Shown: positions 14,705-22,779, counted from the stretch's first letter. The stretch: 22,779 nt of DNA from Candidatus Atribacteria bacterium (GCA_018056205.1 JAGPGC010000005.1:1-22779), one strand, 5' to 3'. Notes: generated by a model not told the origin, from the letters alone. Translations and numbers: made by a program.

Positions 14705-17416
14705 ATGAGAACGATAGAAAATAATGAATTTACTCTATTTGATAATGGTGCAAACTGGGTAAAAGCAGATTTTCATCTTCATTCACCATTGGTTCACAGT
14801 TTTACTTTGCTTTCTGGTATCAACTTAAACTCCGATTCCGATCTTGAAAATTTAATAGACCAATATATAGAAAAACTTAAACAAAAAGAAGTAAAGTTAT
14901 GTGCTATAACTGATTATCAACAGATAAGAACTGAATGGTTTCAAGACTTTCAGCAAAAGGCAAATGAAAATGGAATTTATGTTTTTCCGGGCATAGAACT
15001 TTCTATAACTTATGGCAAAGGGCTACATATTTTACTAATTTTTGATTATAATTCCGACATAAATGGTATAAATGATTACATTAAATCATTAGATCAAACG
15101 CCTGAAACGCCATTGATTAACAACGACAGAAGCCACAGAGATATTTCTCTTAAAAGTAATTTACCTGATGTTCTTGAGGAATTACACGATAAATTTTCTT
15201 GCCTTGTTATTTTTCCACATCCTGAAGATAAAAATGGACTTTTAGATGCAAATCAACCTAAAGAGGCAGCCCGATTATTAAAAATGGCTGATGCTATTGA
15301 ATTTATATCGGACCAGGGCAAAAACAGATTGGTTACAACAAGAGAGGTAAATAATGATTTTTTTGAAAGCAAAATTGCAGTTATAGAAAATACTGACCCA
15401 AAATCAATAGACGAAATTGGTTGTAAGCAGAGAGGTGATAAAATAAGATGCACATATATCAAACTGAGCAGCGTTTCCATAAATGCTTTTCGCATAGCTT
15501 TTCAGGACCCTTCTTTACGTGTAAGGTTGTATGAGGAACCAATAGAAATAGTAGATAAAATTGAATCTATTGAAATTTCGGGGTCAACTTTTTTAAAAGA
15601 TATTAAACTAAAGTTTAATAATAATTTAAATTGCTTAATTGGTGGGAGGGGTGTAGGGAAATCTGCCATTATTGAATCTATTCGTTATTGTCTTGATTTA
15701 CCATATTATGCGGAAAAATCTTTTAAAAATGAATTTATTCAGAATGTAGTGGGAAGTGGTGGAAAAATTGCCATAAGGTTGCTAAAAAAATATGGCGATA
15801 AAACAATACCATATACCGTTAATAGAGTCATCGGACAGCAACCAATAGTTGATGAAAAAAATATTTCCCCTGTTGAATTATTTGAAGAAGATATCCCAAT
15901 CCTTTTAGGACAGAAGGAACTTTATGTATTATCCAATAATCAGAACTTCCAGATGAAATTAGTTGACCAGCTCATAGGAGACGAGATTAAGAAAAAGAAA
16001 ATAGAATTCAATAAAAAATTAAATTTATTAAAAGAGAACTCAGAAAAACTTTTAAAACTTCATGATAATCTCCTTCAAAAAGAAAATGATGAGCAAAAAC
16101 TTAAAATGCTCAATGAACATATAAAAACTTTTGAAAAGTTAGGTGTAGCTGAAAAAATGGGGGCGCTTGCCCAGCTAACAAAAGATAGCAATATCTTAAA
16201 TAATACTATATTAAAATTTAAATCGGGAAAAGATAATTTAATCAAACAATATCAAGATTTTATTCAGGAAATTAATAATACACAAAATAGTCTTCTCAAC
16301 GGGGAAAGTGCTGAAAAACAATTATTGGCAGATGCTGAAAATATTTTAAACGAATATAAAAAATATTTAGAAAGCCAATTAAGAGATTTATCTAATAAAT
16401 CTTCAGAGATAGAAAAGAAATTAAACGATGTTCTTACTCAGTGGGACAATCGTTTTGAAACAAATAGAAAGGAATCTGACGAAATAAAAAAAGAATTGTC
16501 ATCAAAAGGGTTATCTCCAGACAAATATGAGGCTCTTATTCAAGAAAAAGTTCGATTAGAACCACTAATAAAAGAATATGAAAAAATTGAGAAGCAACAA
16601 CAGGATTTAGAATTGGAAAGAGAATCTCTAAAGAAAGATATCCAGAAAGAAAGGCATAATCTTTTTGTACTTAGAAAAGAACGAATTGAAAAGATAAATG
16701 AACATCTCTCTGGTAGAGTAAAACTAGAAGTCAGTTATCAATCAGACCGAAAAGAATTCAAGGATAGCCTGGTTTCTTTGCTATATGGTTCTAAAGTCGG
16801 TGAAGATACTATTTCAAAAATTATAGATAATGAAAAGATAACAATAGATGGGGTTGAACTTTCTAAAATTATAGAAGCAGGGGATGAGCAACTTCAAGAA
16901 CATTTTGGCCTTACAGATGCAATGACTAGGAGAATTACAGATTGGTTTAAAGATAAAAGCAAATTATACCAATTAGAAAATTTATTTCCAGAGGATTTAA
17001 TTACAATCAAGTTAAAAGTGGGAGAAGGAGATGAATATAGGCCATTCGGTAAGCTTTCTGATGGTCAAAAAGCCACAGCCTTGCTTGTTTTGCTTTTCTC
17101 TCAGGAAAGAAAAATTCTAATTATTGATCAGCCGGAAGAAGATTTAGACAATAGATTTGTTTATGATGATATAGTTGTCATGTTACGACAGATGAAAGGA
17201 AAAAGACAGTTAATTTTTGCTACTCATAATGCTAATATTCCAGTGCTTGGCGATTCAGAACAAGTATTTGTTTTGGATGCAGAAGCGGATCAGTGTAAAA
17301 TAAGAGATTTTGGTTCTATAGATAAAATTTCCATAACGGAAAACATTAAGAAGATTATGGAAGGAGGAGAGGAAGCCTTTAGAAGAAGAATACAAAAATA
17401 TGGAGTAAAAATATGA
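14705..17416 (+). CDS. TrlF-like PHP-domain SMC/ABC-type ATPase
   Basis: The 903-residue protein joins an N-terminal PHP domain to an ABC/SMC-like ATPase. PHP landmarks are His24-x-His26, TDY (69-71), PGIE with Glu98, and PHPED with His172. The Walker A is GGRGVGKS (313-320). A long Lys/Glu-rich coiled coil spans about residues 425-680. The ABC-like signature LSDGQKATALLVLLF starts near 783, Walker B (LIIDQPEEDLDN) near 803, and a switch His follows in FATHNANIP. This is the TrlF layout, resembling RecF/SMC ATPases carrying a nuclease-like head. Two PHP ligand positions look changed (TDH to TDY; the late DxH motif to NTDPKS), so metal catalysis may be weakened. It begins 6 bp after mod and overlaps the next gene by 4 bp. 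Confidence 0.85.
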   Translation: MRTIENNEFTLFDNGANWVKADFHLHSPLVHSFTLLSGINLNSDSDLENLIDQYIEKLKQKEVKLCAITDYQQIRTEWFQDFQQKANENGIYVFPGIELSITYGKGLHILLIFDYNSDINGINDYIKSLDQTPETPLINNDRSHRDISLKSNLPDVLEELHDKFSCLVIFPHPEDKNGLLDANQPKEAARLLKMADAIEFISDQGKNRLVTTREVNNDFFESKIAVIENTDPKSIDEIGCKQRGDKIRCTYIKLSSVSINAFRIAFQDPSLRVRLYEEPIEIVDKIESIEISGSTFLKDIKLKFNNNLNCLIGGRGVGKSAIIESIRYCLDLPYYAEKSFKNEFIQNVVGSGGKIAIRLLKKYGDKTIPYTVNRVIGQQPIVDEKNISPVELFEEDIPILLGQKELYVLSNNQNFQMKLVDQLIGDEIKKKKIEFNKKLNLLKENSEKLLKLHDNLLQKENDEQKLKMLNEHIKTFEKLGVAEKMGALAQLTKDSNILNNTILKFKSGKDNLIKQYQDFIQEINNTQNSLLNGESAEKQLLADAENILNEYKKYLESQLRDLSNKSSEIEKKLNDVLTQWDNRFETNRKESDEIKKELSSKGLSPDKYEALIQEKVRLEPLIKEYEKIEKQQQDLELERESLKKDIQKERHNLFVLRKERIEKINEHLSGRVKLEVSYQSDRKEFKDSLVSLLYGSKVGEDTISKIIDNEKITIDGVELSKIIEAGDEQLQEHFGLTDAMTRRITDWFKDKSKLYQLENLFPEDLITIKLKVGEGDEYRPFGKLSDGQKATALLVLLFSQERKILIIDQPEEDLDNRFVYDDIVVMLRQMKGKRQLIFATHNANIPVLGDSEQVFVLDAEADQCKIRDFGSIDKISITENIKKIMEGGEEAFRRRIQKYGVKI

Positions 17417-18573
17417 CTGAATTTGAAATTAGACAACTGATTGCTAAAGGAGAAGGTTATCATCTTGAATTTAAAAGAGAAGATGAAAATAATGATGATT
17501 TTGCAAAGACAATTGTTGGTTTTGCAAATGCAGATGGAGGAAAAATACTTGCAGGGGTTGATAATGATGGAACAATAATTGGAATTAAGGATATTGATAA
17601 ATTTATGCTTAGAATAGATGATATAGCATATCATTCATGCCAACCTCCAGTTACGATTTTACAGGAAACTGGCGTTATTAATGATACAAGAATAGTGATT
17701 ATAAATATTCCCCAAGGAATTCAGAGACCTTATCAGTGTAAGGGGAAATTTTATATTCGTTCCTCTAACCGTTGTAGAGAAGCTACAAGAGAAGAGATTC
17801 TCAGATTATTTCAAAGTTCCGAAAGTCTTTATTATGATGAATTACCACTCACAAACGCTAATTTAGAGAATATTGATCTGGAATTTTTTAAATCTTTTCT
17901 AAAAGACTATTTGCATCAAAGTCTTTCAGAGATTAATGAACAGGAAGTATTGTCATATCTAAAGAATTTATTTTTAGCTGATAAAAATTTAATACCTACT
18001 GTAACAGGTATTTTATTTTTCGGCAAAAGTCCTCAATCATTCTTAAAAGAAGCACGTATTGTTGGTGCTTATATAGAAGGAGATGATATTGCAATCCCAC
18101 CTTTGGATAAGAAGGATATTAATGGCACTATAATTCAAATAATAGAAGATACAGAACGATTTTTAAAAATTTATATAAAAGAAAAGCACGAGATAAGTGA
18201 TTTCGAACCAGAAATTAAGTACGAGATCCCAATGGAAGCTTTACGGGAAGCGGTAGTCAATGCCATTGCACACCGTGATTACACCATAAGTGCACCTATA
18301 AGGATTTTAATTTTCACTGATAGAATAGAAGTTCATAGTCCCGGGAGATTACCAAATACAGTAACCATTGAAAGCATGAAGGTAGGGGGTGCTCATGTAC
18401 TAAGAAATCCTCATATTTATAATATGCTTGCAAAATTTCAGATGGTAACAGATTTAGGCAGTGGAGTAAGAAGAATGATAAAACTTGTAAAAGATCATAT
18501 TGGGCTTGATGTTGAGTTAATAGCTAATGAAAATGAATTTATGGTAAAAATCCCAAGGAAAAAATACCTATGA
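17413..18573 (+). CDS. AlbA_2/HATPase domain protein (Schlafen-like, COG2865)
   Basis: The 386-residue protein has an N-terminal AlbA_2/Schlafen-like domain (LEFKRE at 18-23; GFANADGGKILAGVDNDG about 37-54; FYIRSSNRCREATREE about 115-130). The C-terminal half is a GHKL-type ATP-binding domain with the family signature EAVVNAIAHRDYT (279-291) and LGSGVRRMIKLV near 355. Proteins of this layout are often labelled putative DNA-binding or RecG-related regulators, and they recur in defence islands. The start ATG overlaps the trlF stop by four bases, and its own stop overlaps the res start by four, so it is translationally coupled on both sides. Its role in the operon, sensor or effector, is not known. 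Codon use is A/T-rich like trlF. Confidence 0.88.
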   Translation: MTEFEIRQLIAKGEGYHLEFKREDENNDDFAKTIVGFANADGGKILAGVDNDGTIIGIKDIDKFMLRIDDIAYHSCQPPVTILQETGVINDTRIVIINIPQGIQRPYQCKGKFYIRSSNRCREATREEILRLFQSSESLYYDELPLTNANLENIDLEFFKSFLKDYLHQSLSEINEQEVLSYLKNLFLADKNLIPTVTGILFFGKSPQSFLKEARIVGAYIEGDDIAIPPLDKKDINGTIIQIIEDTERFLKIYIKEKHEISDFEPEIKYEIPMEALREAVVNAIAHRDYTISAPIRILIFTDRIEVHSPGRLPNTVTIESMKVGGAHVLRNPHIYNMLAKFQMVTDLGSGVRRMIKLVKDHIGLDVELIANENEFMVKIPRKKYL

Positions 18574-21500
18574 AACTCTATTTGCAAAACATTGTAGAAG
18601 ATATTCCTTTTGAAAACCTGCCCGCAAAATGGCAAGGGTTTGATTTTAGCCGGTTTTCAAAAGACAAAACTCTTTTTGATTTTCAAAAACAAGGGCTTCA
18701 AAATGCACTTAAGGTCTTATGGCTTTATTTCAAAGATAGAGAAGCAAACAAGCAAAGTTTCTTTAATCTTTACCAAGCTAACGATTTTTCTGAAAGTTTT
18801 GACTACGATTTAAAAAAAAGAGAAGGCAAAAAGACAGCAAAATATCTTTTAGAGTACGATAAAGATTATCCTGCCATAAATTCTAAAATTCCTTTTGCGT
18901 ACTTTATCAATCGAATGAGTTTCTGGATGGCGACGGGTTCGGGGAAAACACTTATTATTGTTAAATTGATTGAACTTTTGGGCAAGCTGATTGCCGAAAA
19001 GGAATTGCCTGCAAGGGATATTTTATTTTTGGCGCATCGCGACGACCTTTTGGATCAATTCAAAAATCGTGTTGAGGAGTTTAACAGCTTCAACTTTGAG
19101 ACCAAGATAAATCTCAAAAATTTAAGAGATTACGAAAGCGTAAAGAGAGAAAACGCCTTGCCCTTTACTAAAAACGAAATTACCGTTTTTTATTACCGCT
19201 CAGATTTAATCTCCGATGAGCAAAAAGAAAAAATAGTTAATTTCAGAAATTATGATAATAACGGCAAATGGTATATCCTTCTGGACGAAGCCCACAAAGG
19301 CGATAAAGAAGATAGCAAACGACAGATTTTATACTCCATTCTTTCCAGAAACGGATTTTTGTTTAATTTTTCCGCAACCTTTACTGATCCGAGGGACTTT
19401 GCAACCTGTGCTTTTAATTTCAATCTTTCAAGGTTTGTGGAAGAAGGTTACAGCAAGCATATTTATGTGTCTTCTGCCGAGATTAGCGCATTTCGCCTGC
19501 CTGCGCCGAGGCTTCGGCAGGCAGGCGGGCAGGAAGATTTTTCCCCGATTGAAAAGCAAAAAATTGTCTTGAAAACGCTTTTGCTTTTAACTTACATCAA
19601 TAAGTACTTTGAAAAAATCAGGAAAGTTGTAAACACCCCGTCTACTAGCGCAGACACCCCTCTACAAGAGACGAATAATTCCCCTTTTCAAAAGGGGTGG
19701 CAGCCGAAGGCTGACGGGGTAATATACCACCGCCCGCTTCTTTTGACATTGGTCAATTCTGTGGATGTTGAAGAATCTGATTTGGAATTGTTTTTTAGAG
19801 AATTGGAAAAGGTTGCCAAAAATGAAATTAGAGCGGACTTGCTTAAAGAAGCAAAGGAAGAACTTGTTCAAGAGTTTAGTAATCATCCAAAATTTGAGTT
19901 TGAAGAACTGGAGTGCGTAATAGATGCTGATTTGATTTCAAAATTGGATTACCAGGATATTTTAAGATATGTTTTGAACGCTAAAACTCCAGGCAAGATT
20001 GAAGTTTTAAAGATACCCGGCAACAGAAACGAATTAATTTTTAGATTAATGACAGCTGAAAAACCATTTGCCTTAATCAAAATCGGTGATATTTCTGGTT
20101 GGCTGAAAGATAAGCTTGAGGGGTATGAGATAAACGAAAGTTTTGAAAACGAAAGTTATTTTAGGCGAATAAACCGCGATGATTCTGACATAAATATTTT
20201 AATGGGTTCTCGTTCTTTTTACGAAGGCTGGGATTCTAACCGACCGAATTTGATTTTGTTTGTGAATATTGGGGTTGGAAGTGACGCCAAAAAATTCGTT
20301 CTACAAGCAGTTGGTAGAGGCGTAAGAATAGAGCCGCAAAAAAACATGCGCAAGAGGCTCCAGAATTTGTTTAATGCCAAACTTGTAACGGAAGAGTTAT
20401 TTGACAAAGCGAAAAATTTGATCTTGCCAATTGAGAGCTTATTTGTTTTTGGTACTAATGCCGAAAACTTAAAGGAAATAATTGCCACCCTGAATGCAGA
20501 GAAGCAAGATAAAAATCTGGGAGAAGCGTTTATTTTAAATCCTGAAGCGCAAAAACATCTTCTTTTAGTGCCGGTTTACAAAAACTCTGAAAGGATTTTT
20601 GCTGAAGAAAAAGACCCGCAAAAATATCCTGTCAGTTGCGAAGATTTTGATATAACTTCACAGTTTTACAAAATTTTGGGCGATAAAGTTGCTATGGTGA
20701 AATATGATTGTGAAGTAAAAGTTTTGAGGAAGGCAAAGGAAAGTTTTGCCGAAAAAGAGCGATACTACGATTTTGGTGAGAGGAACTCTCTTTTTGAGCC
20801 GGAATTAATTCTTGGTCGGATTTTTGATTATCTGGGTGTAAAGAGCAGAGAATTTGATAAGTTTAAGGAATTGGAAGATGAAATTGTACATTTCAAAAAG
20901 GTTAGATTTAGCGATGGTGAGAAATACGAAGAAATAAAAAACAAGATTAAGGCAGTTAGTGATTATACCAAAAAGCAAAAAGAGTTGGATAGGCAATACG
21001 GCAAAATACCCAGAAAAGAATACGAACGGCAAATGAGCTTATTTGAGCAGGCTGGGAATTTTGAAATGAAGAATCAGAAAATAAAGATTAAGTATTTAGC
21101 AAATCATTATTATCTTCCGGTGATAGTATCTGAAACTGAAAAAATTGACTATATAAATCACATTATCAATGTCGAGAGCGAAAAAATATTTATTGAACAG
21201 CTGGAAAAATATCTTGCTGAGCCTGATAATATATTTACGCAGTTTGATTGGTGGTTATTTTCCAAACTTGACCAAACACTGGACGAGGTTTCCATTCCGT
21301 ATTACAACCCGAAAGAAAATAATATCGCCAATTTCAAACCGGATTTTATCTTTTGGGCGCAAAAGGACAGACGTTACTTGATTTTATTTGTCGATCCAAA
21401 AGGGACAGAGCATGCGGACGGATACAGAAAAATTGACGGCTATTCAAAGATATTTGAAATTGGTGAACAAAAAGTTAGTAAAAGTTTTTCATACGATGAT

Positions 21501-21629
21501 GGACTTATTATAAATACAAAGTTATTATTGAAACCAAGACGGGGGATCGCAGAGGTTTTAGAAAGTTACAAAAGATACTGGTTTGATAATTTTATTGATT
21601 TTGCTAATAAAATAATCAAGTCTAGCTGA
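18570..21629 (+). CDS. Type III restriction enzyme subunit Res (SF2 helicase-nuclease)
   Basis: The 1019-residue protein is the cleavage/translocation subunit that would work with Mod. Helicase motifs are Walker A ATGSGKT (about 120-126), LLDEAHKGD (about 236), FSATFTDPRDF (about 267) and QAVGRGVRIEP (about 579). A C-terminal PD-(D/E)xK-type nuclease site appears as FKPDFIFW (about 921) and LFVDPKGTEH (about 938). All key residues are present, so it should be active. Two GC-rich palindromic repeats are embedded in the reading frame (residues about 309-321 and 356-384), adding peptides such as PAPRLRQAGGQ in the linker between helicase halves. The start overlaps the preceding gene by ATGA. It is the last gene of the operon; no clear terminator follows. 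Confidence 0.92.
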   Translation: MKLYLQNIVEDIPFENLPAKWQGFDFSRFSKDKTLFDFQKQGLQNALKVLWLYFKDREANKQSFFNLYQANDFSESFDYDLKKREGKKTAKYLLEYDKDYPAINSKIPFAYFINRMSFWMATGSGKTLIIVKLIELLGKLIAEKELPARDILFLAHRDDLLDQFKNRVEEFNSFNFETKINLKNLRDYESVKRENALPFTKNEITVFYYRSDLISDEQKEKIVNFRNYDNNGKWYILLDEAHKGDKEDSKRQILYSILSRNGFLFNFSATFTDPRDFATCAFNFNLSRFVEEGYSKHIYVSSAEISAFRLPAPRLRQAGGQEDFSPIEKQKIVLKTLLLLTYINKYFEKIRKVVNTPSTSADTPLQETNNSPFQKGWQPKADGVIYHRPLLLTLVNSVDVEESDLELFFRELEKVAKNEIRADLLKEAKEELVQEFSNHPKFEFEELECVIDADLISKLDYQDILRYVLNAKTPGKIEVLKIPGNRNELIFRLMTAEKPFALIKIGDISGWLKDKLEGYEINESFENESYFRRINRDDSDINILMGSRSFYEGWDSNRPNLILFVNIGVGSDAKKFVLQAVGRGVRIEPQKNMRKRLQNLFNAKLVTEELFDKAKNLILPIESLFVFGTNAENLKEIIATLNAEKQDKNLGEAFILNPEAQKHLLLVPVYKNSERIFAEEKDPQKYPVSCEDFDITSQFYKILGDKVAMVKYDCEVKVLRKAKESFAEKERYYDFGERNSLFEPELILGRIFDYLGVKSREFDKFKELEDEIVHFKKVRFSDGEKYEEIKNKIKAVSDYTKKQKELDRQYGKIPRKEYERQMSLFEQAGNFEMKNQKIKIKYLANHYYLPVIVSETEKIDYINHIINVESEKIFIEQLEKYLAEPDNIFTQFDWWLFSKLDQTLDEVSIPYYNPKENNIANFKPDFIFWAQKDRRYLILFVDPKGTEHADGYRKIDGYSKIFEIGEQKVSKSFSYDDGLIINTKLLLKPRRGIAEVLESYKRYWFDNFIDFANKIIKSS
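19495..19533 (+). repeat. Palindromic GC-rich repeat inside res
   Basis: The arms GCCTGCCT (19495-19502) and AGGCAGGC close a hairpin with an inner GCCGA/TCGGC stem. It is far more GC-rich than the surrounding gene and translates in frame to PAPRLRQAGGQ. Repeats of this GCCTGCC...GGCAGGC type are common in candidate-phyla genomes. It is an in-frame insertion that leaves helicase motifs untouched. Confidence 0.85.
19635..19720 (+). repeat. 86-bp CCCCGTC/GACGGGG palindromic repeat inside res
   Basis: The outer arms ACCCCGTC (19635-19642) and GACGGGGT (19713-19720) enclose CACCCCTCT, TAATTCCCCTTTTC and AAAAGGGGTGG, a nested palindrome. It is translated in frame as TPSTSADTPLQ, ETNNSPFQKGWQPKADGV. 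This is the ACCCCGTC...GACGGGGT family of mobile palindromic repeats normally found between genes. Confidence 0.85.
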
Positions 21630-22080
21630 AAAAACATTCCTTTCTGATTGAGGTTATAAAAATCCTAAGCTAAGAAATACAACCAACTTATTCTTATGAT
21701 TTTTGTATGGTTTACTTACCTGAATGGAATGATAAATTTCAAAAGACTTCAGAAGATATTCAAAACAAATATAAAATATTTTTAGATCCATATATTCATC
21801 ACATTAGAGAAGAATAATATTCTAATTCAGGATTAAATATATCTCATATAGTATCAGCTTCTAACCATAAGCCATGATTTTATGCATCTTCTTGAGGTTC
21901 CATCCGATACACCTCAGTCTAAATTCACCCTTTATTTCGCCTATGACCTTAAGAAGAAATGATAATAGGATAATGCATATATCAGCATCTAAAAGAATGG
22001 TAACCAGAGGTTAACAGTGAGAACAGATTTACAATAGTAATAATGTTAGATTTAGATAAGGCCTTTACAAGCTATTTAGA
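21630..22080. other. Decayed spacer downstream of res
   Basis: It holds a 36-codon frame (ATG 21707 to TAA 21817, MVYLPEWNDKFQKTSEDIQ and onward) that I do not recognise and that lacks a ribosome site, and a transposase remnant at 21861-21960. The rest is AT-rich. No terminator for the res transcript is evident before the hairpin at 22081. Confidence 0.5.
21861..21960 (-). pseudogene. 3' remnant of a DDE transposase (IS1182/IS4-like)
   Basis: The minus strand reads KVIGEIKGEFRLRCIGWNL then KKMHKIMAYG and a TAG (21861-21863). The pattern (GLEKVKGEFxLxCIAWNLKKM) is typical of the C-terminal helix of IS1182-like DDE transposases. Only about 30 codons remain. It marks former IS insertion at the right edge of the defence operon. 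Confidence 0.6.
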
Positions 22081-22140
22081 ACTAAAATAAAGAGATACCC
22101 TCTCCCTTATTTAGCAGGTAGAGGGTATCTTTATTTTAGT
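22081..22140. terminator. Bidirectional hairpin terminator
   Basis: ACTAAAATAAA, a two-base bulge, GATACCCTCT (to 22103) pair perfectly with AGAGGGTATC and TTTATTTTAGT (22120-22140), giving a 21-bp stem with a 16-base loop and A/T-rich flanks on both sides. It can end transcripts from the minus-strand gene at 22183 and any read-through from res. Confidence 0.75.
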
Positions 22141-22182
22141 TATGGCCATTTGAAGAATTTTTCTTATTCCTCTTAGCCGGTA

Positions 22183-22551
22183 CTATTTTTTGCCCCATTG
22201 CTTACCCTGGGGTTCACCTACACAATTACAATTCCCCTCATAATCGTCATCTTGACAGTTGGGGATACCGTCTCCATCATCATCAGCCAAACAGCATGGG
22301 CAGTCACAATCTGGAACATAATCATCATCTAAGCCATTGGGAATTCCATCTCCATCTGCATCAGGAGCCTCTGGTCTATAGCCACCATTACCACTGCCAG
22401 GTCCAAATTTGGCTTTACCTTTAGATAATTCGTTCTGGCCTCCTTGATAACCCATATTCTTGGCTAAACTCATAGTAGCTAACATCCCTACTGCCAGTAG
22501 TACTATCAGTAAAACAACTCCTGCTTTTTTATAATTACTTAAGTAAGACAT
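22183..22551 (-). CDS. Small secreted Cys-rich protein with thrombospondin-3-like Ca2+ repeats
   Basis: The 122-residue protein starts at ATG with GGAGGAG well placed upstream. An N-terminal signal sequence (hydrophobic residues 11-29, cleavage likely after MSLA30) sends it out of the cytoplasm. The mature part has two copies of a DxDGDGIPN-x3-DDD unit (about 64-77 and 90-103). Each is followed by a Cys cluster (CDCPCC at 82-87, CNC at 108-110), so the repeat unit is about 26 residues. DxDxDG loops of this type bind Ca2+ in thrombospondin type-3 and dockerin-like repeats. I do not recognise a named family. It could be a surface or adhesion accessory, or a cargo of a sorting system; no sorting motif is seen, and it ends in a basic GKQWGKK tail. 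Confidence 0.8.
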   Translation of the reverse strand: MSYLSNYKKAGVVLLIVLLAVGMLATMSLAKNMGYQGGQNELSKGKAKFGPGSGNGGYRPEAPDADGDGIPNGLDDDYVPDCDCPCCLADDDGDGIPNCQDDDYEGNCNCVGEPQGKQWGKK

Positions 22552-22675
22552 TTTTTCTCCTCCAATTTTTTTATGGTATTTTTTATTTCTGCTTATTAAT
22601 ACGCAGGGGGTAACTGTTTTCTTTCAATTTAAAAAAATATTTTATAATCTTCTCCATACCCCCTACTTACCTGAG

Positions 22676-22721
22676 GTAACAACCCTACTTACTTTTTTAC
22701 AGTAGGGGTAGTTACTTTTTT
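22676..22721 (+). terminator. Hairpin with T-run near window end
   Basis: GTAAC and ACCCTACT pair with AGTAGGGGT and GTTAC, followed by six T. On the + strand it has the form of a terminator, but no + strand gene precedes it within view. On the - strand it lies upstream of the small secreted protein gene, where repeated GTAAGTAGGG units could instead be regulatory. Confidence 0.4.
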
Positions 22722-22779
22722 ACCACCTAATAATATCAATATAAAGAAGAACAAATCTCTCCAGAGGACCAAGAAAATC

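Noticed and set aside
19252..19572. 106-codon + strand frame inside res
   Set aside because: Out-of-frame shadow of the helicase domain, extended by the GC-rich palindromic repeat.
1..22779. CRISPR array, tRNA, rRNA
   Set aside because: No regularly spaced direct repeats with unique spacers and no tRNA cloverleaf or rRNA-like stretch seen; the repeats found are dispersed palindromes.

Overview
The window is about 22.8 kb of low-GC, gene-dense bacterial DNA cut by repeat-rich spacers. The gene content points to an anaerobe: a DUF39/NIL-ferredoxin/UPF0280 set for sulfide-dependent homocysteine synthesis, and a YgiQ radical-SAM protein. Short palindromic repeats (GTCATTGCGAGGAGC type, CCCTCACC...AAGGGAGAGG type) of the kind seen in many uncultured sediment bacteria lie between genes. 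No rRNA or tRNA is present, so I do not assign a phylum; a candidate-phylum bacterium is plausible. Strong AAGGAGG-type ribosome sites and signal peptides favour Bacteria over Archaea.

Region 1 (448-4549, + strand) is a tight operon: DUF39 homocysteine-biosynthesis protein, NIL-domain 2[4Fe-4S] ferredoxin, UPF0280/ApbE-like protein, YgiQ-family radical SAM enzyme. The first three match the gene set known to make homocysteine from aspartate semialdehyde and sulfide in anaerobes.

Region 2 (4318-9000) is rearranged. A 395-bp direct repeat (4318-4712 and 7719-8113, about 98% identical) carries the 3' end of ygiQ facing the 3' end of a universal stress protein gene. The left copy joins the intact ygiQ and the right copy joins the intact usp. 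Between them lie a PBP4-type D,D-carboxypeptidase, an HD-domain phosphohydrolase (both - strand) and a dense repeat cluster. Remnants of an ISLre2/UPF0236-type transposase sit next to both usp copies, so the repeat looks like the visible core of a larger duplication that was later eroded.

Region 3 (9065-11844) holds a winged-helix/degenerate-nucleotidyltransferase gene with an excellent promoter, a MATE efflux pump, and an inverted, nonsense-mutated paralogue of the winged-helix gene on the other side of the pump.

Region 4 (12215-21629, + strand) is the most interesting part: a four-gene, translationally coupled defence operon. A beta-class DNA methyltransferase (Mod) and a Type III restriction helicase-nuclease (Res) enclose a TrlF-like PHP/SMC-type ATPase and an AlbA_2/HATPase (Schlafen-like, COG2865) protein. 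The three downstream junctions are 6 bp apart, 4 bp overlapping and 4 bp overlapping. res also carries two GC-rich palindromic repeats inserted within its reading frame. The arrangement suggests a Type III restriction-modification system with two added ATPase/effector modules.

Region 5 (21630-22779) has a transposase 3' remnant, a long bidirectional hairpin and a small secreted Cys-rich protein with two thrombospondin-3-like DxDGDGIPN repeats.
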